From: Flavobacterium stagni
GTDB lineage: Bacteria > Bacteroidota > Bacteroidia > Flavobacteriales > Flavobacteriaceae
Length of the DNA: 64,000 nt
Assembly: GCF_004122105.1 (NCBI RefSeq)
Contig: NZ_SBKN01000009.1
Span: 54,346-118,345, forward strand
Direction of reading: 5' to 3'
This document shows, in pieces, positions 29,969 through 38,166 of this stretch; positions within the stretch are counted from its first letter, which is position 1, and every line of letters begins with the position of its first letter. Both the position numbers and the translations under genes were made by a program. Under the pieces are notes generated by a model that saw nothing but the letters and a program-made list of their open reading frames with translations, was not told the DNA's origin and did not search any database.

Positions 29969-31552
29969 ATGAATAAATTTGTTTTTCGCCTCTTGGTATT
30001 CTTGATGAGTGTTTCCCTTTTGGGAATCATTTTGGTGCAAGTTTACTGGTTTAATACTTCATTAGAAAAAAGCGAAGAACAATTTACTTTTCATGTTAAG
30101 CAAGTACTTGAAAATGTTGTAGAAAAGATTGAAAGACAGGAGAAATACAACTTTTTGAACCGTTACAATTTTCTTCGAGATAGTACAGGGAAACGTCCCA
30201 AACGAGAAGATTTTTTAGAATACAAGTACGTACAGCGTAACCCGAAAACGAATCAAACCATCATTTATTCGAACAGTATAACGATGGAAGATTATGACAT
30301 TCAACGCTCGTTCTTTGATAAAGATGATGATTCAACCAAAGTTAAAAATTATACTACAAAAAGAAAAACGGCGGTATTTAATGGAAAGCCTTTAGATGAT
30401 GGCGGAATTCAGACGCAAATAAAACCGGATATCACCATTGAACGCGAAGGAACCATCGATATCCTTCAAGATGCGCAATTTGATGCCGTTTATAAAGATA
30501 TCGCCATCCAAAACCCGATTCAAGAACGGGTGAGTGCTGAAAACCTTTCCAAGTTACTCAAAGCTGAATTAAAAGGATACGGAATTAATACTCCTTTTGA
30601 ATTCAATATTTACAGTAACGGATTGGCAACCAAAGTAAAGTCGGAACATTTCAATTACGACAAATATTCCACGTATACCACGCCCATTTTTATCGATAAT
30701 GATGGCAACAACCGTTACAATCTGTTGCTTAATTTTCCTCAAAAAAAGAAATTCCTTTTTGCAGAAATCTTAGCAATTACGCTGCTTTCAATAATTTTTA
30801 CACTGGTGATCATTATCGCCTATGCCAATGCCTTGCATCAATTGATGAAACAACGTCAGATTTCAGAAATCAAAACCGATTTCATCAACAACATGACGCA
30901 CGAGTTCAAAACGCCCATCGCCACCATTAATTTGGCGCTAGACGCTATTCGAAATCCCAAAGTCATTGATGATAAAGAAAAAGTATTTCGCTACTTGCAA
31001 ATGATTCGCGACGAAAACAAACGAATGCATGCACAAGTAGAAAATGTTCTCCGAATTTCGAAATTGGAAAAGAAAGAACTCGACATTTCTAAAGAACCCC
31101 ACGACGTTCATGAAATTATCGAAGATGCAATCGAACACGTGAATCTCATTGTCGAAGACCGTAATGGGAAGATTTCAAGTGATTTGGAAGCCACTCGAAG
31201 TACAGTCCTGTTGAACGATGTGCATTTCACTAATGTAATTGTTAATATTTTAGACAATGCGATAAAATATTCTAACGACGAACCCGTTATTGAAATTAGC
31301 ACTGAGAATATAAAGGATTTTATTTTAATAAAAGTTAAGGATAACGGGATAGGAATGAGCAAAACCGCTCAAAAAAGAATTTTTGAAAAATTCTACCGCG
31401 AACACACCGGAGACGTACACAACGTGAAAGGACACGGTCTCGGGTTGGCCTATGTGAAACGAATAGTGGACGATCACAACAGCCAAATTTTTGTGGAAAG
31501 CGAAAAAGGTAAAGGAAGTACATTCATTATTAAAGTCCCACTGATAAACTAA
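29969..31552 (+). CDS. rprX: Sensor histidine kinase (RprX-like)
   Basis: A 527-residue membrane kinase. One transmembrane segment (about 6-28) is followed by a sensor region of roughly 230 residues and a second transmembrane segment near 260-283. Then come the H-box with phospho-accepting His in MTHEFKTPIA, the N-box ILDNAIKYS, and the G boxes KDNGIGM and GHGLGLAYV. GTG at 29966 directly precedes the chosen ATG. It pairs with the regulator 6 bp downstream; Bacteroides RprX/RprY is the nearest named pair. The signal sensed is unknown. Confidence 0.9.
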   Translation: MNKFVFRLLVFLMSVSLLGIILVQVYWFNTSLEKSEEQFTFHVKQVLENVVEKIERQEKYNFLNRYNFLRDSTGKRPKREDFLEYKYVQRNPKTNQTIIYSNSITMEDYDIQRSFFDKDDDSTKVKNYTTKRKTAVFNGKPLDDGGIQTQIKPDITIEREGTIDILQDAQFDAVYKDIAIQNPIQERVSAENLSKLLKAELKGYGINTPFEFNIYSNGLATKVKSEHFNYDKYSTYTTPIFIDNDGNNRYNLLLNFPQKKKFLFAEILAITLLSIIFTLVIIIAYANALHQLMKQRQISEIKTDFINNMTHEFKTPIATINLALDAIRNPKVIDDKEKVFRYLQMIRDENKRMHAQVENVLRISKLEKKELDISKEPHDVHEIIEDAIEHVNLIVEDRNGKISSDLEATRSTVLLNDVHFTNVIVNILDNAIKYSNDEPVIEISTENIKDFILIKVKDNGIGMSKTAQKRIFEKFYREHTGDVHNVKGHGLGLAYVKRIVDDHNSQIFVESEKGKGSTFIIKVPLIN

Positions 31553-31558
31553 AATACA

Positions 31559-32263
31559 ATGGAAAAAGAAACAAAAAAAATCCTACTCGTTGAAGATGAC
31601 CAAAACTTCGGTGCTATCCTCAAAGACTATCTATCGTTAAATGATTTTGAAGTTACCCTAGCCAAAAACGGCATGGAAGGCTTCGAAAAATTTAAAAAAG
31701 ACACTTACGATCTATGTATCTTAGACGTAATGATGCCCTACAAAGACGGGTATACTTTAGCCAAAGAAATCCGTGAAAAAAACAAAGAAATTCCATTGAT
31801 TTTCTTAACCGCTAAAACCATGAAAGAAGATGTACTCAAAGGCTATAAAGTGGGCGCCGATGATTACCTCAATAAACCGTTTGACTCTGAAGTGTTGTTG
31901 ATGAAAATCAAAGCCATCATGCAACGCAAATCCTCAGAAACCAAAGCAGAAAATACGCAATTCGAATTCCAAATTGGGAAATTCCATTTGAATTCCAAAT
32001 TGCGTTTCTTAACCTTCCCCGGTGAAGAGCCGATCAAATTGTCGCCCAAAGAAAACGAGTTGTTGAAATTACTCGCTTTGTATGTGGAAGATTTGATGCC
32101 GCGTGAATTGGCACTTACCAAAATCTGGAGAGACGATAACTACTTCACTTCCCGTAGTATGGACGTGTATATCGCTAAATTGCGCAAATACCTGAAAGAA
32201 GATCCGAACGTTGAAATTCTCAACATCCACGGCGAAGGTTTCCGTCTAGTCGTGAAAAAATAA
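31559..32263 (+). CDS. rprY: OmpR-family response regulator (RprY-like)
   Basis: A 234-residue regulator with a receiver domain (acidic E12/D13/D14, phospho-acceptor Asp56 in CILDVMMP, Lys in NKPF) and a C-terminal winged helix (about 135-232: LSPKENELLKLLALY, RSMDVYIAKLRKYL, NIHGEGFRL). It is 6 bp after the kinase gene and followed by a terminator, so the two genes form a compact operon. Confidence 0.93.
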   Translation: MEKETKKILLVEDDQNFGAILKDYLSLNDFEVTLAKNGMEGFEKFKKDTYDLCILDVMMPYKDGYTLAKEIREKNKEIPLIFLTAKTMKEDVLKGYKVGADDYLNKPFDSEVLLMKIKAIMQRKSSETKAENTQFEFQIGKFHLNSKLRFLTFPGEEPIKLSPKENELLKLLALYVEDLMPRELALTKIWRDDNYFTSRSMDVYIAKLRKYLKEDPNVEILNIHGEGFRLVVKK

Positions 32264-32267
32264 ATAC

Positions 32268-32298
32268 AAAATCCCTGTTCCAACGGGGATTTTTTTTT
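32268..32298 (+). terminator. Rho-independent terminator after rprY
   Basis: Stem AAATCCC / GGGATTT with an inner GTT/AAC pairing and a run of nine T. It directly abuts the REP-like element that begins at 32299. Confidence 0.8.
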
Positions 32299-32443
32299 GG
32301 AGCTATTCGGGCTATCCGTTGCAAGGAGGCTGTGGCATCGCAAGCAAAAAATACACCCCAAATCCGCGCTCCCAAGGTCGCAGGATTTGGGGTGTTTTGC
32401 TAAGCGCTCCCTTCGCCTCGCTTTCCACTTCTATCCCGGCTAA
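32299..32443 (-). repeat. REP-like intergenic element, long form (copy A)
   Basis: Read on the minus strand it begins TTAGCCGGGATAGAAGTGG and ends GGATAGCCCGAATAGCTCC. These ends match copy B at 35373-35441, which lies in the opposite orientation. The interior holds a perfect 13-bp inverted repeat, ACACCCCAAATCC (32353-32365) and GGATTTGGGGTGT (32383-32395), with a 17-base loop. It lies between the convergent rprY and thioesterase genes. Similar GAAATAGCTCC-ending repeats are, from memory, widespread in Flavobacterium genomes. Confidence 0.75.
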
Positions 32444-32452
32444 GGGTGAGTG

Positions 32453-33187
32453 CTAGCTATTCGGTTTCCATTCCAACAGCAAAGCAAAACAGGTCTTGCC
32501 TTGGTGCGTAATCACAAAAGTGTCGTCTTCCTGACCAATCACCGCTTCCTGACCTAAATTAAGTTCGCGCATAAAATTCATTTCAAAAGCAACCAATTCC
32601 TGTCGCATCAATCGTTTAGGATCGCAATGATCCAAACACCATTCCAAGTATTTCACATTGTTGGCATGATTCACAATATCCAAATCCGATAGTTTAACCG
32701 TATAAGTTTCTAAAGCGGTGACCGATTCCTTTAATGCAATCTTGTGAAACGACTGCAATGTGGCGCGCTCCGGATTTTTAATAAAATGGTCGTGCGGCAA
32801 CGCCAACGGGTCGGGGCGTCGGGTTTGGGTATTGATCACCGCCCAGTAGGTTTCACAACCGACCAACTTTTGATCGCCGCTCCATAATTCCAAACAACGA
32901 ATTGAGCGGGAATTTTCCAACGAATTAATCCAGGTTTTTACCGTCACCGTATCACGCCATTTCGGCAACGCATGGATCTCCACCCGCATCCGACTCAACA
33001 CCCACGCTTGATGATGGGCTTGCATATCACTAAAACTTAAGCCGCCTAACTCTGCGTGGTAGCCCGCGGTGAGTTGGAGTATATTGCATAAATCCGTGTA
33101 TTTCAAGAGTCCGTTGGGGTAACATTGTAAAAAGTTGATGTCCCAAGGTTGTAATAAAGTAGATTGGAATTCGGAAGAAATAGGCAT
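32453..33187 (-). CDS. Acyl-[acyl carrier protein] thioesterase
   Basis: A 244-residue double hot-dog protein of the Acyl-ACP_TE (FatA/FatB-like) family. The N-terminal half has LLQPWDINFLQCYPNGLLKYTD and QAWVLSRMRVEI (core WVLSRMRVEI). The C-terminal half has the conserved DLDIVNHANNVKYLEW with the catalytic Asn/His region. It releases free fatty acids from ACP, in bacteria probably tuning membrane lipid or fatty acid pools. It is the last gene of a minus-strand run starting at miaA (gaps of 4, 2 and 1 bp). Confidence 0.88.
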   Translation of the reverse strand: MPISSEFQSTLLQPWDINFLQCYPNGLLKYTDLCNILQLTAGYHAELGGLSFSDMQAHHQAWVLSRMRVEIHALPKWRDTVTVKTWINSLENSRSIRCLELWSGDQKLVGCETYWAVINTQTRRPDPLALPHDHFIKNPERATLQSFHKIALKESVTALETYTVKLSDLDIVNHANNVKYLEWCLDHCDPKRLMRQELVAFEMNFMRELNLGQEAVIGQEDDTFVITHQGKTCFALLLEWKPNS

Positions 33188-33188
33188 T

Positions 33189-33779
33189 TTAATTGATTTT
33201 TAAACCTAAGGTAAAAACTAAGGCTTGTGATTTTTTATATTTTGTCACGTATTCGGAAACACCGTCTTGTAAATTGTAATTGGTAGTCGAAAACGACAAT
33301 CCGGCGTAGGCTTTAAGAATAGCAGCCAATTTAAAATTAAGATAGCCACCCAATTGGACTTGCGTACCGTTTTGTATTGCTATCAGTGCCCCATTTTCTT
33401 GATGCCGCAATTGTTCGGCTCCCAAATTGACAAACGGGGTTACCGACCAATTTTTCTTTAAATCCACTTCATAAGTAAGCTGCATATAATACACCGATTG
33501 GGTAGAGCGGGTATATGCTGTAAAGTCGGGAACGCCTACAAATCGATACGAAGCACCCGAATAGCCAATGTTGAACTCCCCTTTATACAACTTGAAAATG
33601 GAGTAGTTAACGTCGATGCCCACCGGTGTGGTGTAAAAGTGATTTAAAGCGGTATTTCCAATTTGTGTGGGGACTGCAGCGCCTACTCGCAACGACGGAT
33701 TAAATAAGAAAAATCCAAAATTTTGTGCATTCATTCCTAAGGAAAATAGAAGCACTACTAGGTAAAATGACTTTTTCAT
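33189..33779 (-). CDS. Exported protein, probable small outer membrane beta-barrel
   Basis: A 196-residue protein with signal peptide MKKSFYLVVLLFSLGMNAQ. The mature part alternates polar and hydrophobic residues in short strands with aromatic girdle positions (YYMQLTYEVDLKKNW, GGYLNFKLAAILKAYAGLSF) and ends in VFTLGLKIN, a typical barrel C-terminus. No named family is recognised. It lies 2 bp from the lipoprotein gene upstream and 1 bp from the thioesterase downstream. Confidence 0.7.
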   Translation of the reverse strand: MKKSFYLVVLLFSLGMNAQNFGFFLFNPSLRVGAAVPTQIGNTALNHFYTTPVGIDVNYSIFKLYKGEFNIGYSGASYRFVGVPDFTAYTRSTQSVYYMQLTYEVDLKKNWSVTPFVNLGAEQLRHQENGALIAIQNGTQVQLGGYLNFKLAAILKAYAGLSFSTTNYNLQDGVSEYVTKYKKSQALVFTLGLKIN

Positions 33780-33781
33780 GC

Positions 33782-34399
33782 TTACAGGTTTTGAATCACA
33801 TAATTATCTCCCGTACCGATGTTAAAATCTTGACTCAGGGTTTGACGAACGTTGGTTTGGGAATTATAAACGGTGTAATGGATGGTTATCGTTTGGTTTT
33901 TAGCTACATTAAACGAATAGATAGCATCGTTGTCATTGGAATAATAAGGGTTGCCAATACCTTCCATTGTACATTTTTCAATACTTTTTTGGGACGAACT
34001 GAACATAAATTGAATTTGAAACTGTACGGTTTCACCGTTTTCTAAAAAATAGAACGATTGTGCATTAAAACTTGTAGGATCCAAATACTGCACTTCACTC
34101 TCAATCGGGCGATAATTGGCATAGCCTTCTGCGTAAACATAAAGTTTCTGTTTGGGATAAAAAGTAGAAAATTTGATACGCCCAGCCGCATCGGTGGTAT
34201 AACTAAATTCAGGGGAAACACCTGCGTCAGGAGTGGAGTAGCCCAAATAATAATCTATCTTTTTTCCCGCTACCGGTTGGCCTTGTGCATCAAAAAAACG
34301 ATGGTTTAATTGCACAATACGCGATCCATCATACGGAATATCACAACTAAAACTGCAAAGCAAGAGCAAAGCACTGAGTAACACTAAAATTTTTTTCAT
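33782..34399 (-). CDS. Lipoprotein of unknown function with Ig-like N-terminal part
   Basis: A 205-residue protein with a lipoprotein signal (lipobox-like CSFSC near residue 19). The following segment FDAQGQPVAGKKIDYYLG and TTDAAGRIKFSTF resembles a carboxypeptidase regulatory-like beta-sandwich, as common in Bacteroidetes surface proteins. The C-terminal half is beta-rich without a recognisable family. It is encoded between miaA and the barrel protein gene, probably in one transcript. A joint envelope role with the barrel protein is only suggested by order. Confidence 0.68.
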   Translation of the reverse strand: MKKILVLLSALLLLCSFSCDIPYDGSRIVQLNHRFFDAQGQPVAGKKIDYYLGYSTPDAGVSPEFSYTTDAAGRIKFSTFYPKQKLYVYAEGYANYRPIESEVQYLDPTSFNAQSFYFLENGETVQFQIQFMFSSSQKSIEKCTMEGIGNPYYSNDNDAIYSFNVAKNQTITIHYTVYNSQTNVRQTLSQDFNIGTGDNYVIQNL

Positions 34400-34403
34400 A
34401 CGT

Positions 34404-35333
34404 TTATTTTAATCTTAGATGCAATTGTTCCAAAAGGGTTGCAAAATCAGTTGAATAATTAAACCAATGGACCTCTGGCGTGCGTTTGAACCAAGTCATT
34501 TGACGTTTGGCAAATCGGCGGGTGTTCATTTTGATATTTTCGATGGCTTCCTCAAGGGAACATTTTTGGTCCAAAAAGTCAAATAATTCGCGATAACCCA
34601 CGGTTTGTAGTGCGTTGCACGAACGGTAGGGGTAGAGATCGCTGACTTCCTTCAACAATCCCGCGGCCATCATCAAATCCACCCGATGGTTAATGCGCTG
34701 GTTCAATTCCTCTCGCTCGGCTTCGAGTCCGATGATGATCGATCGAAACGGACGGTTGGTTTCTTTTTTTCCTAAAAAGGAGGAGTAGGGTTGACCCGTA
34801 CCCAAACAGACTTCCACAAAGCGTTTCATGCGTTGTGGATTTTGTAAGGTTTGCGGATTTTCGAGGAGTGTTTTTTGGTAATACTGGGGATCCAATTCTT
34901 GTAAAGTCGCTTGTAAATAAGGGAGTCCGTCGATTGCATACCGGGCATTGATGGATTCCCGAATGCTCGGATCAATATCTGGAAAATTGTCCAAACCTTT
35001 GCGTACGGCATCGACATAGAGTCCGGAGCCGCCCACCATAATTTGTATGGGATTTTCTTGAAACAGTTGGTCGAGTTGAGCCAACGCCTCGGTTTCAAAG
35101 TCGCCCACACTGTACGCGTCATGAATGGAAATGTTTTGGATAAAATAGTGGGGTGCGGCTGCTAATTCTTCTGGGGAAGGCACGGCCGTACCGATGGTCA
35201 TTTCTTTAAAAAACTGGCGGCTGTCGCACGAAATAATGGAACAGTTAAAATGATTCGCCAAACGAATCGCAAGTGCGGTTTTACCAATAGCGGTGGGTCC
35301 GATAACCGTGATTAAGACGGGTTGGTTTTGCAT
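34404..35333 (-). CDS. miaA: tRNA dimethylallyltransferase MiaA
   Basis: MiaA adds the dimethylallyl group to N6 of adenosine 37 in tRNAs reading UNN codons. The 309-residue protein has the P-loop GPTAIGKTALA, the catalytic segment IISCDSRQFFKEM, VGGSGLYVDAV, and the C-terminal RRFAKRQMTWFKR motif. A TACCTTTA -7-like box (minus, 35338-35345) lies only 4 bp upstream of the ATG, so the transcript may be leaderless. Confidence 0.96.
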   Translation of the reverse strand: MQNQPVLITVIGPTAIGKTALAIRLANHFNCSIISCDSRQFFKEMTIGTAVPSPEELAAAPHYFIQNISIHDAYSVGDFETEALAQLDQLFQENPIQIMVGGSGLYVDAVRKGLDNFPDIDPSIRESINARYAIDGLPYLQATLQELDPQYYQKTLLENPQTLQNPQRMKRFVEVCLGTGQPYSSFLGKKETNRPFRSIIIGLEAEREELNQRINHRVDLMMAAGLLKEVSDLYPYRSCNALQTVGYRELFDFLDQKCSLEEAIENIKMNTRRFAKRQMTWFKRTPEVHWFNYSTDFATLLEQLHLRLK

Positions 35334-35372
35334 GGCGTAAAGGTAGCATTTTATGTGAAATGAGCAGTGGTT

Positions 35373-35441
35373 TTAGCCCGGATTGAAGCGGCATCCTCGT
35401 AGCGAAGCGAAGAGAAAAAGCGGAAAGCCGGAAATAGCTCC
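35373..35441 (+). repeat. REP-like intergenic element, short form (copy B)
   Basis: It begins TTAGCCCGGATTGAAGCGGC and ends GGAAAGCCGGAAATAGCTCC. Both ends match those of copy A (32299-32443, opposite strand), but the interior is only about 30 bp and has no long hairpin. It lies between the miaA start and the end of the exonuclease gene. Confidence 0.75.
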
Positions 35442-35447
35442 AAAAAA

Positions 35448-36809
35448 TTAAAATTTTAAAACTTTCAAAACTTTGTTTTTCCGCAAATACCCTTGAATGA
35501 TGGTGCGGGTGTCGCGGTTGTTTTGCATAGGGATAATCAAGTTTTTGAGGATGTCAATGTTCATGATTTGGTAGTTCAAATCGTAAAAGCAATAGCCTTT
35601 GTAAATCCCGTTTTCAATCAGCACCGCACTGCGTTCCTCGGTGCGACGGCCACGGTCAATAACCACCAAGGTTTGGTTGCCAAACTGCACTTCTTCCAGG
35701 TAGTCTTCCACGCGGGCATTGTAGTCATCGGCGGATTCAGCTTGGATGCAAGCGCCGTTACACTCTTTAATTTTGTATTGAAAACAACTTTTTTGGGTGT
35801 CGTAGAGTCCGTTGATTTTCTGACAAAGTTGGTATTTTTCCGTGATTTTAAAGAGGTAATTTTTCCCTTCTTGAATACTGGAAAACGACGTAATTTCCTT
35901 TTTTCTACCGTCAGCTTTTTGCAATTGCAGACTTAAATATCCTTCGTCGGTGAGCACTTCATACAGCGCCCATTGGAAAATACTTTTGCGTTGGGCACGG
36001 TTATAAATGGGTTTATTGATTTTAATTTCTTCGCTTTCTTTCAACAAAGCGATGAGTTCGCTCCCCGTTTCTTCATAGGTCACTGCAAACACTTCACGTT
36101 GGATTTTCTTGCTTTTGGAGGTAGTGCCTGTGAAATGCTGGTTGACGCGTTTTTTGATGTTCTTGCTTTTACCGATGTAAATCAATTCCCCTTTTTCGTT
36201 GTGGATGTAATAAATCCCTGTTTTGGTAGGCAAGGCTTCGACAATGTCCAGGAGTTTGGGCGACATGCCCGATTTGATTTCGGTTTTTACTAAGCTTTTC
36301 AAGATTTCTTTTTCGGAGTCTTTGGAAAGCAAGAGTTTGAACAACTTCACGGTAGCCATCGCATCGCCACTCGCGCGGTGACGGTCGGCCATCGGAATTC
36401 CGAGGGCGCGTACTAATTTGCCTAAACTGTACGACGGTTGGTCCGGAATGAGTTTTTTGGAGAGTTCGACCGTACAAAGCGTAGGTCGTTTGAATTCATA
36501 GCCCAACCGACTGAATTCTGTGCGCAGAATGCGGTAGTCAAACGAGGCGTTATGCGCCACAACGATACAGTCTTCGGTGATTTCGATGATGCGTTTGGCG
36601 ACTTCAAAAAACTTGGGAGCGCTGCGCAGCATAGCATTATTAATACCTGTTAATTTCACCACAAACGGTTGTATCGGAATTTCGGGATTGACTAAACTGA
36701 TGAATTGATCGACTACTTCGTGACCATCAAATTTATAGATAGCGATTTCAGTAATGCCTTCTTCATTGAATTGGCCTCCGGTGGTTTCTATGTCAAGAAT
36801 GCAATACAA
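35448..36809 (-). CDS. DEDDh 3'-5' exonuclease fused to GIY-YIG endonuclease domain
   Basis: A 453-residue protein. Residues 1-165 are a DnaQ/epsilon-type exonuclease with catalytic D6 and E8 (LDIETTGG), D91 (HNASFDY), and H144 and D149 (HRASGDA). Residues about 193-270 are a UvrC/Cho-type GIY-YIG domain (TGIYYI, YIGKSKNIKKRV). The C-terminal part has clustered cysteines (CQKI, CFQYKIKECNGAC). It probably acts in nucleotide excision or a related repair path. The start must be TTG at 36809: in-frame TAA lies two codons upstream and the exonuclease motif begins at residue 6. Confidence 0.88.
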   Translation of the reverse strand: MYCILDIETTGGQFNEEGITEIAIYKFDGHEVVDQFISLVNPEIPIQPFVVKLTGINNAMLRSAPKFFEVAKRIIEITEDCIVVAHNASFDYRILRTEFSRLGYEFKRPTLCTVELSKKLIPDQPSYSLGKLVRALGIPMADRHRASGDAMATVKLFKLLLSKDSEKEILKSLVKTEIKSGMSPKLLDIVEALPTKTGIYYIHNEKGELIYIGKSKNIKKRVNQHFTGTTSKSKKIQREVFAVTYEETGSELIALLKESEEIKINKPIYNRAQRKSIFQWALYEVLTDEGYLSLQLQKADGRKKEITSFSSIQEGKNYLFKITEKYQLCQKINGLYDTQKSCFQYKIKECNGACIQAESADDYNARVEDYLEEVQFGNQTLVVIDRGRRTEERSAVLIENGIYKGYCFYDLNYQIMNIDILKNLIIPMQNNRDTRTIIQGYLRKNKVLKVLKF

Positions 36810-36908
36810 ATTCGTTTACAGCTTCGCTTCGTTTTGAGTTAGTGAATGGCACAAAAGTACGTCTTTCTGAGTAAAGAAAAAATGGAGTTTACTTTTAACC
36901 CCATGGTT

Positions 36909-37577
36909 TTATGAATAGTTACGAACACCAAAGATGCTACTTCCAATGCGCACCATGGTACTGCCACAGTCAATAGCCAGTTGATAATCGCCGGACATCC
37001 CCATGGAAAGGGTTTGTAACTGGAAGTTGGGCCATTGAACCGATTGGTATTGGTCAAAAAGCGATTTTAAAAATTGGAATTCTTTTTGAATTTGTGCGTT
37101 ATCCTCGGTAAATGTGGCCATGCCCATGAGTCCGATGACCTTTATATTTTGCAGGTTTTGAAAAGTAGCTGCGTTAAGAATCGCTTCGAGTTCGCTAGCA
37201 TCAAAACCGAATTTAGTTTCCTCTTCAGCGATATGGATTTGGAGTAAACAGTCGATAATACGGTTGTTCTTAGCCGCTTGTTTGTTGATTTCTTCCAATA
37301 ATTTCAAGCTGTCCACGCCATGAATCAAAGCCACATAAGGCGCCATGAATTTCACCTTGTTGGTTTGTACATGACCAATCATGTGCCATTGAATATCTTT
37401 GGGCAGTTGTTCCCATTTCTCGGTCATTTCTTGGATTTTATTTTCTCCAAAAATGCGCTGACCGGCTGCATAGGCTTCTTGTAGGTCGGCTATAGGCTTG
37501 GTTTTTGAAACGGCAACCAAAGTTACGTGTTCGGGTAGTTGCGCTTTTATTTCCTGAAGATTTTCTGCAATAGTCAT
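36909..37577 (-). CDS. yggS: YggS/PROSC-family pyridoxal phosphate-binding protein
   Basis: A 222-residue protein with the fold-type III alanine racemase N-terminal barrel. The PLP Lys lies in LVAVSKTKP near residue 25. IFGENKIQEM, WHMIGHVQTNK, and GLMGMAT followed by LSMGMSGDY are family motifs. YggS homologues bind PLP and maintain B6 and amino acid homeostasis without clear catalytic activity. It follows the unknown exported protein gene by 2 bp. Confidence 0.93.
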   Translation of the reverse strand: MTIAENLQEIKAQLPEHVTLVAVSKTKPIADLQEAYAAGQRIFGENKIQEMTEKWEQLPKDIQWHMIGHVQTNKVKFMAPYVALIHGVDSLKLLEEINKQAAKNNRIIDCLLQIHIAEEETKFGFDASELEAILNAATFQNLQNIKVIGLMGMATFTEDNAQIQKEFQFLKSLFDQYQSVQWPNFQLQTLSMGMSGDYQLAIDCGSTMVRIGSSIFGVRNYS

Positions 37578-37579
37578 GA

Positions 37580-38155
37580 TTATTTCTTAAACAAATTTAA
37601 GATTTCATCGTTTTTCTTGGCAATCCAATCGGCAATGGGCATGCCGTCCACTATATTTTCATCCAATTTACCCGCTTGGATGTCTTCACCAGGTAGGTGT
37701 AAAGTCGAACTGGATTGCTCTTTTCCGTTCTTTTTTTGAATGGACAATTCCAATTGAAGAATTGCCCCGTTTTGGTAATAAAATGTGGCTGTTATTTTTT
37801 CAAAATTACCATTGGTAAAATTTATTACACTTTCCAATTGCCCTTTTAAAAGCGTTTTGTTTTTTATGTTTTTTCGTTTTTCAACTTCAACTGGTGGCGC
37901 TGCAATTTCCATGGATTCTTCCAACAAATTATACACCAACAGTTTAAAACTTCCTTTTCCTTTGATGGTATGTGATCCGGAGGCAGTTTGTTTATCGCTC
38001 AAGACTTTTTTGTCGCCATTAGCGACTAATATTTCCACATTCTTAGCGTTTTTTACGGCACAAATACTGTCGATTTGAAAACGGGTATACGTATGATTTT
38101 GGGCAAAACCTATCCAGCTCATTCCCAATATAATTCCTAAAAATAACTTTTTCAT
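37580..38155 (-). CDS. Exported protein of unknown function
   Basis: A 191-residue protein with signal peptide ending WIGFAQ. The mature part is lysine-rich with short beta strands (NVEILVANGDKKVLS, ATFYYQNGAILQLELSIQ) and a helix-forming end DWIAKKNDEILNLFKK. No family is recognised. It is encoded 11 bp after the DUF1015 gene and 2 bp before yggS, all on the minus strand. Confidence 0.65.
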   Translation of the reverse strand: MKKLFLGIILGMSWIGFAQNHTYTRFQIDSICAVKNAKNVEILVANGDKKVLSDKQTASGSHTIKGKGSFKLLVYNLLEESMEIAAPPVEVEKRKNIKNKTLLKGQLESVINFTNGNFEKITATFYYQNGAILQLELSIQKKNGKEQSSSTLHLPGEDIQAGKLDENIVDGMPIADWIAKKNDEILNLFKK

Positions 38156-38166
38156 AGTTTCAATTT

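Noticed and set aside
35493..35936. 147-codon plus-strand frame
   Set aside because: Antisense shadow of the exonuclease-GIY-YIG gene, whose motifs are intact.
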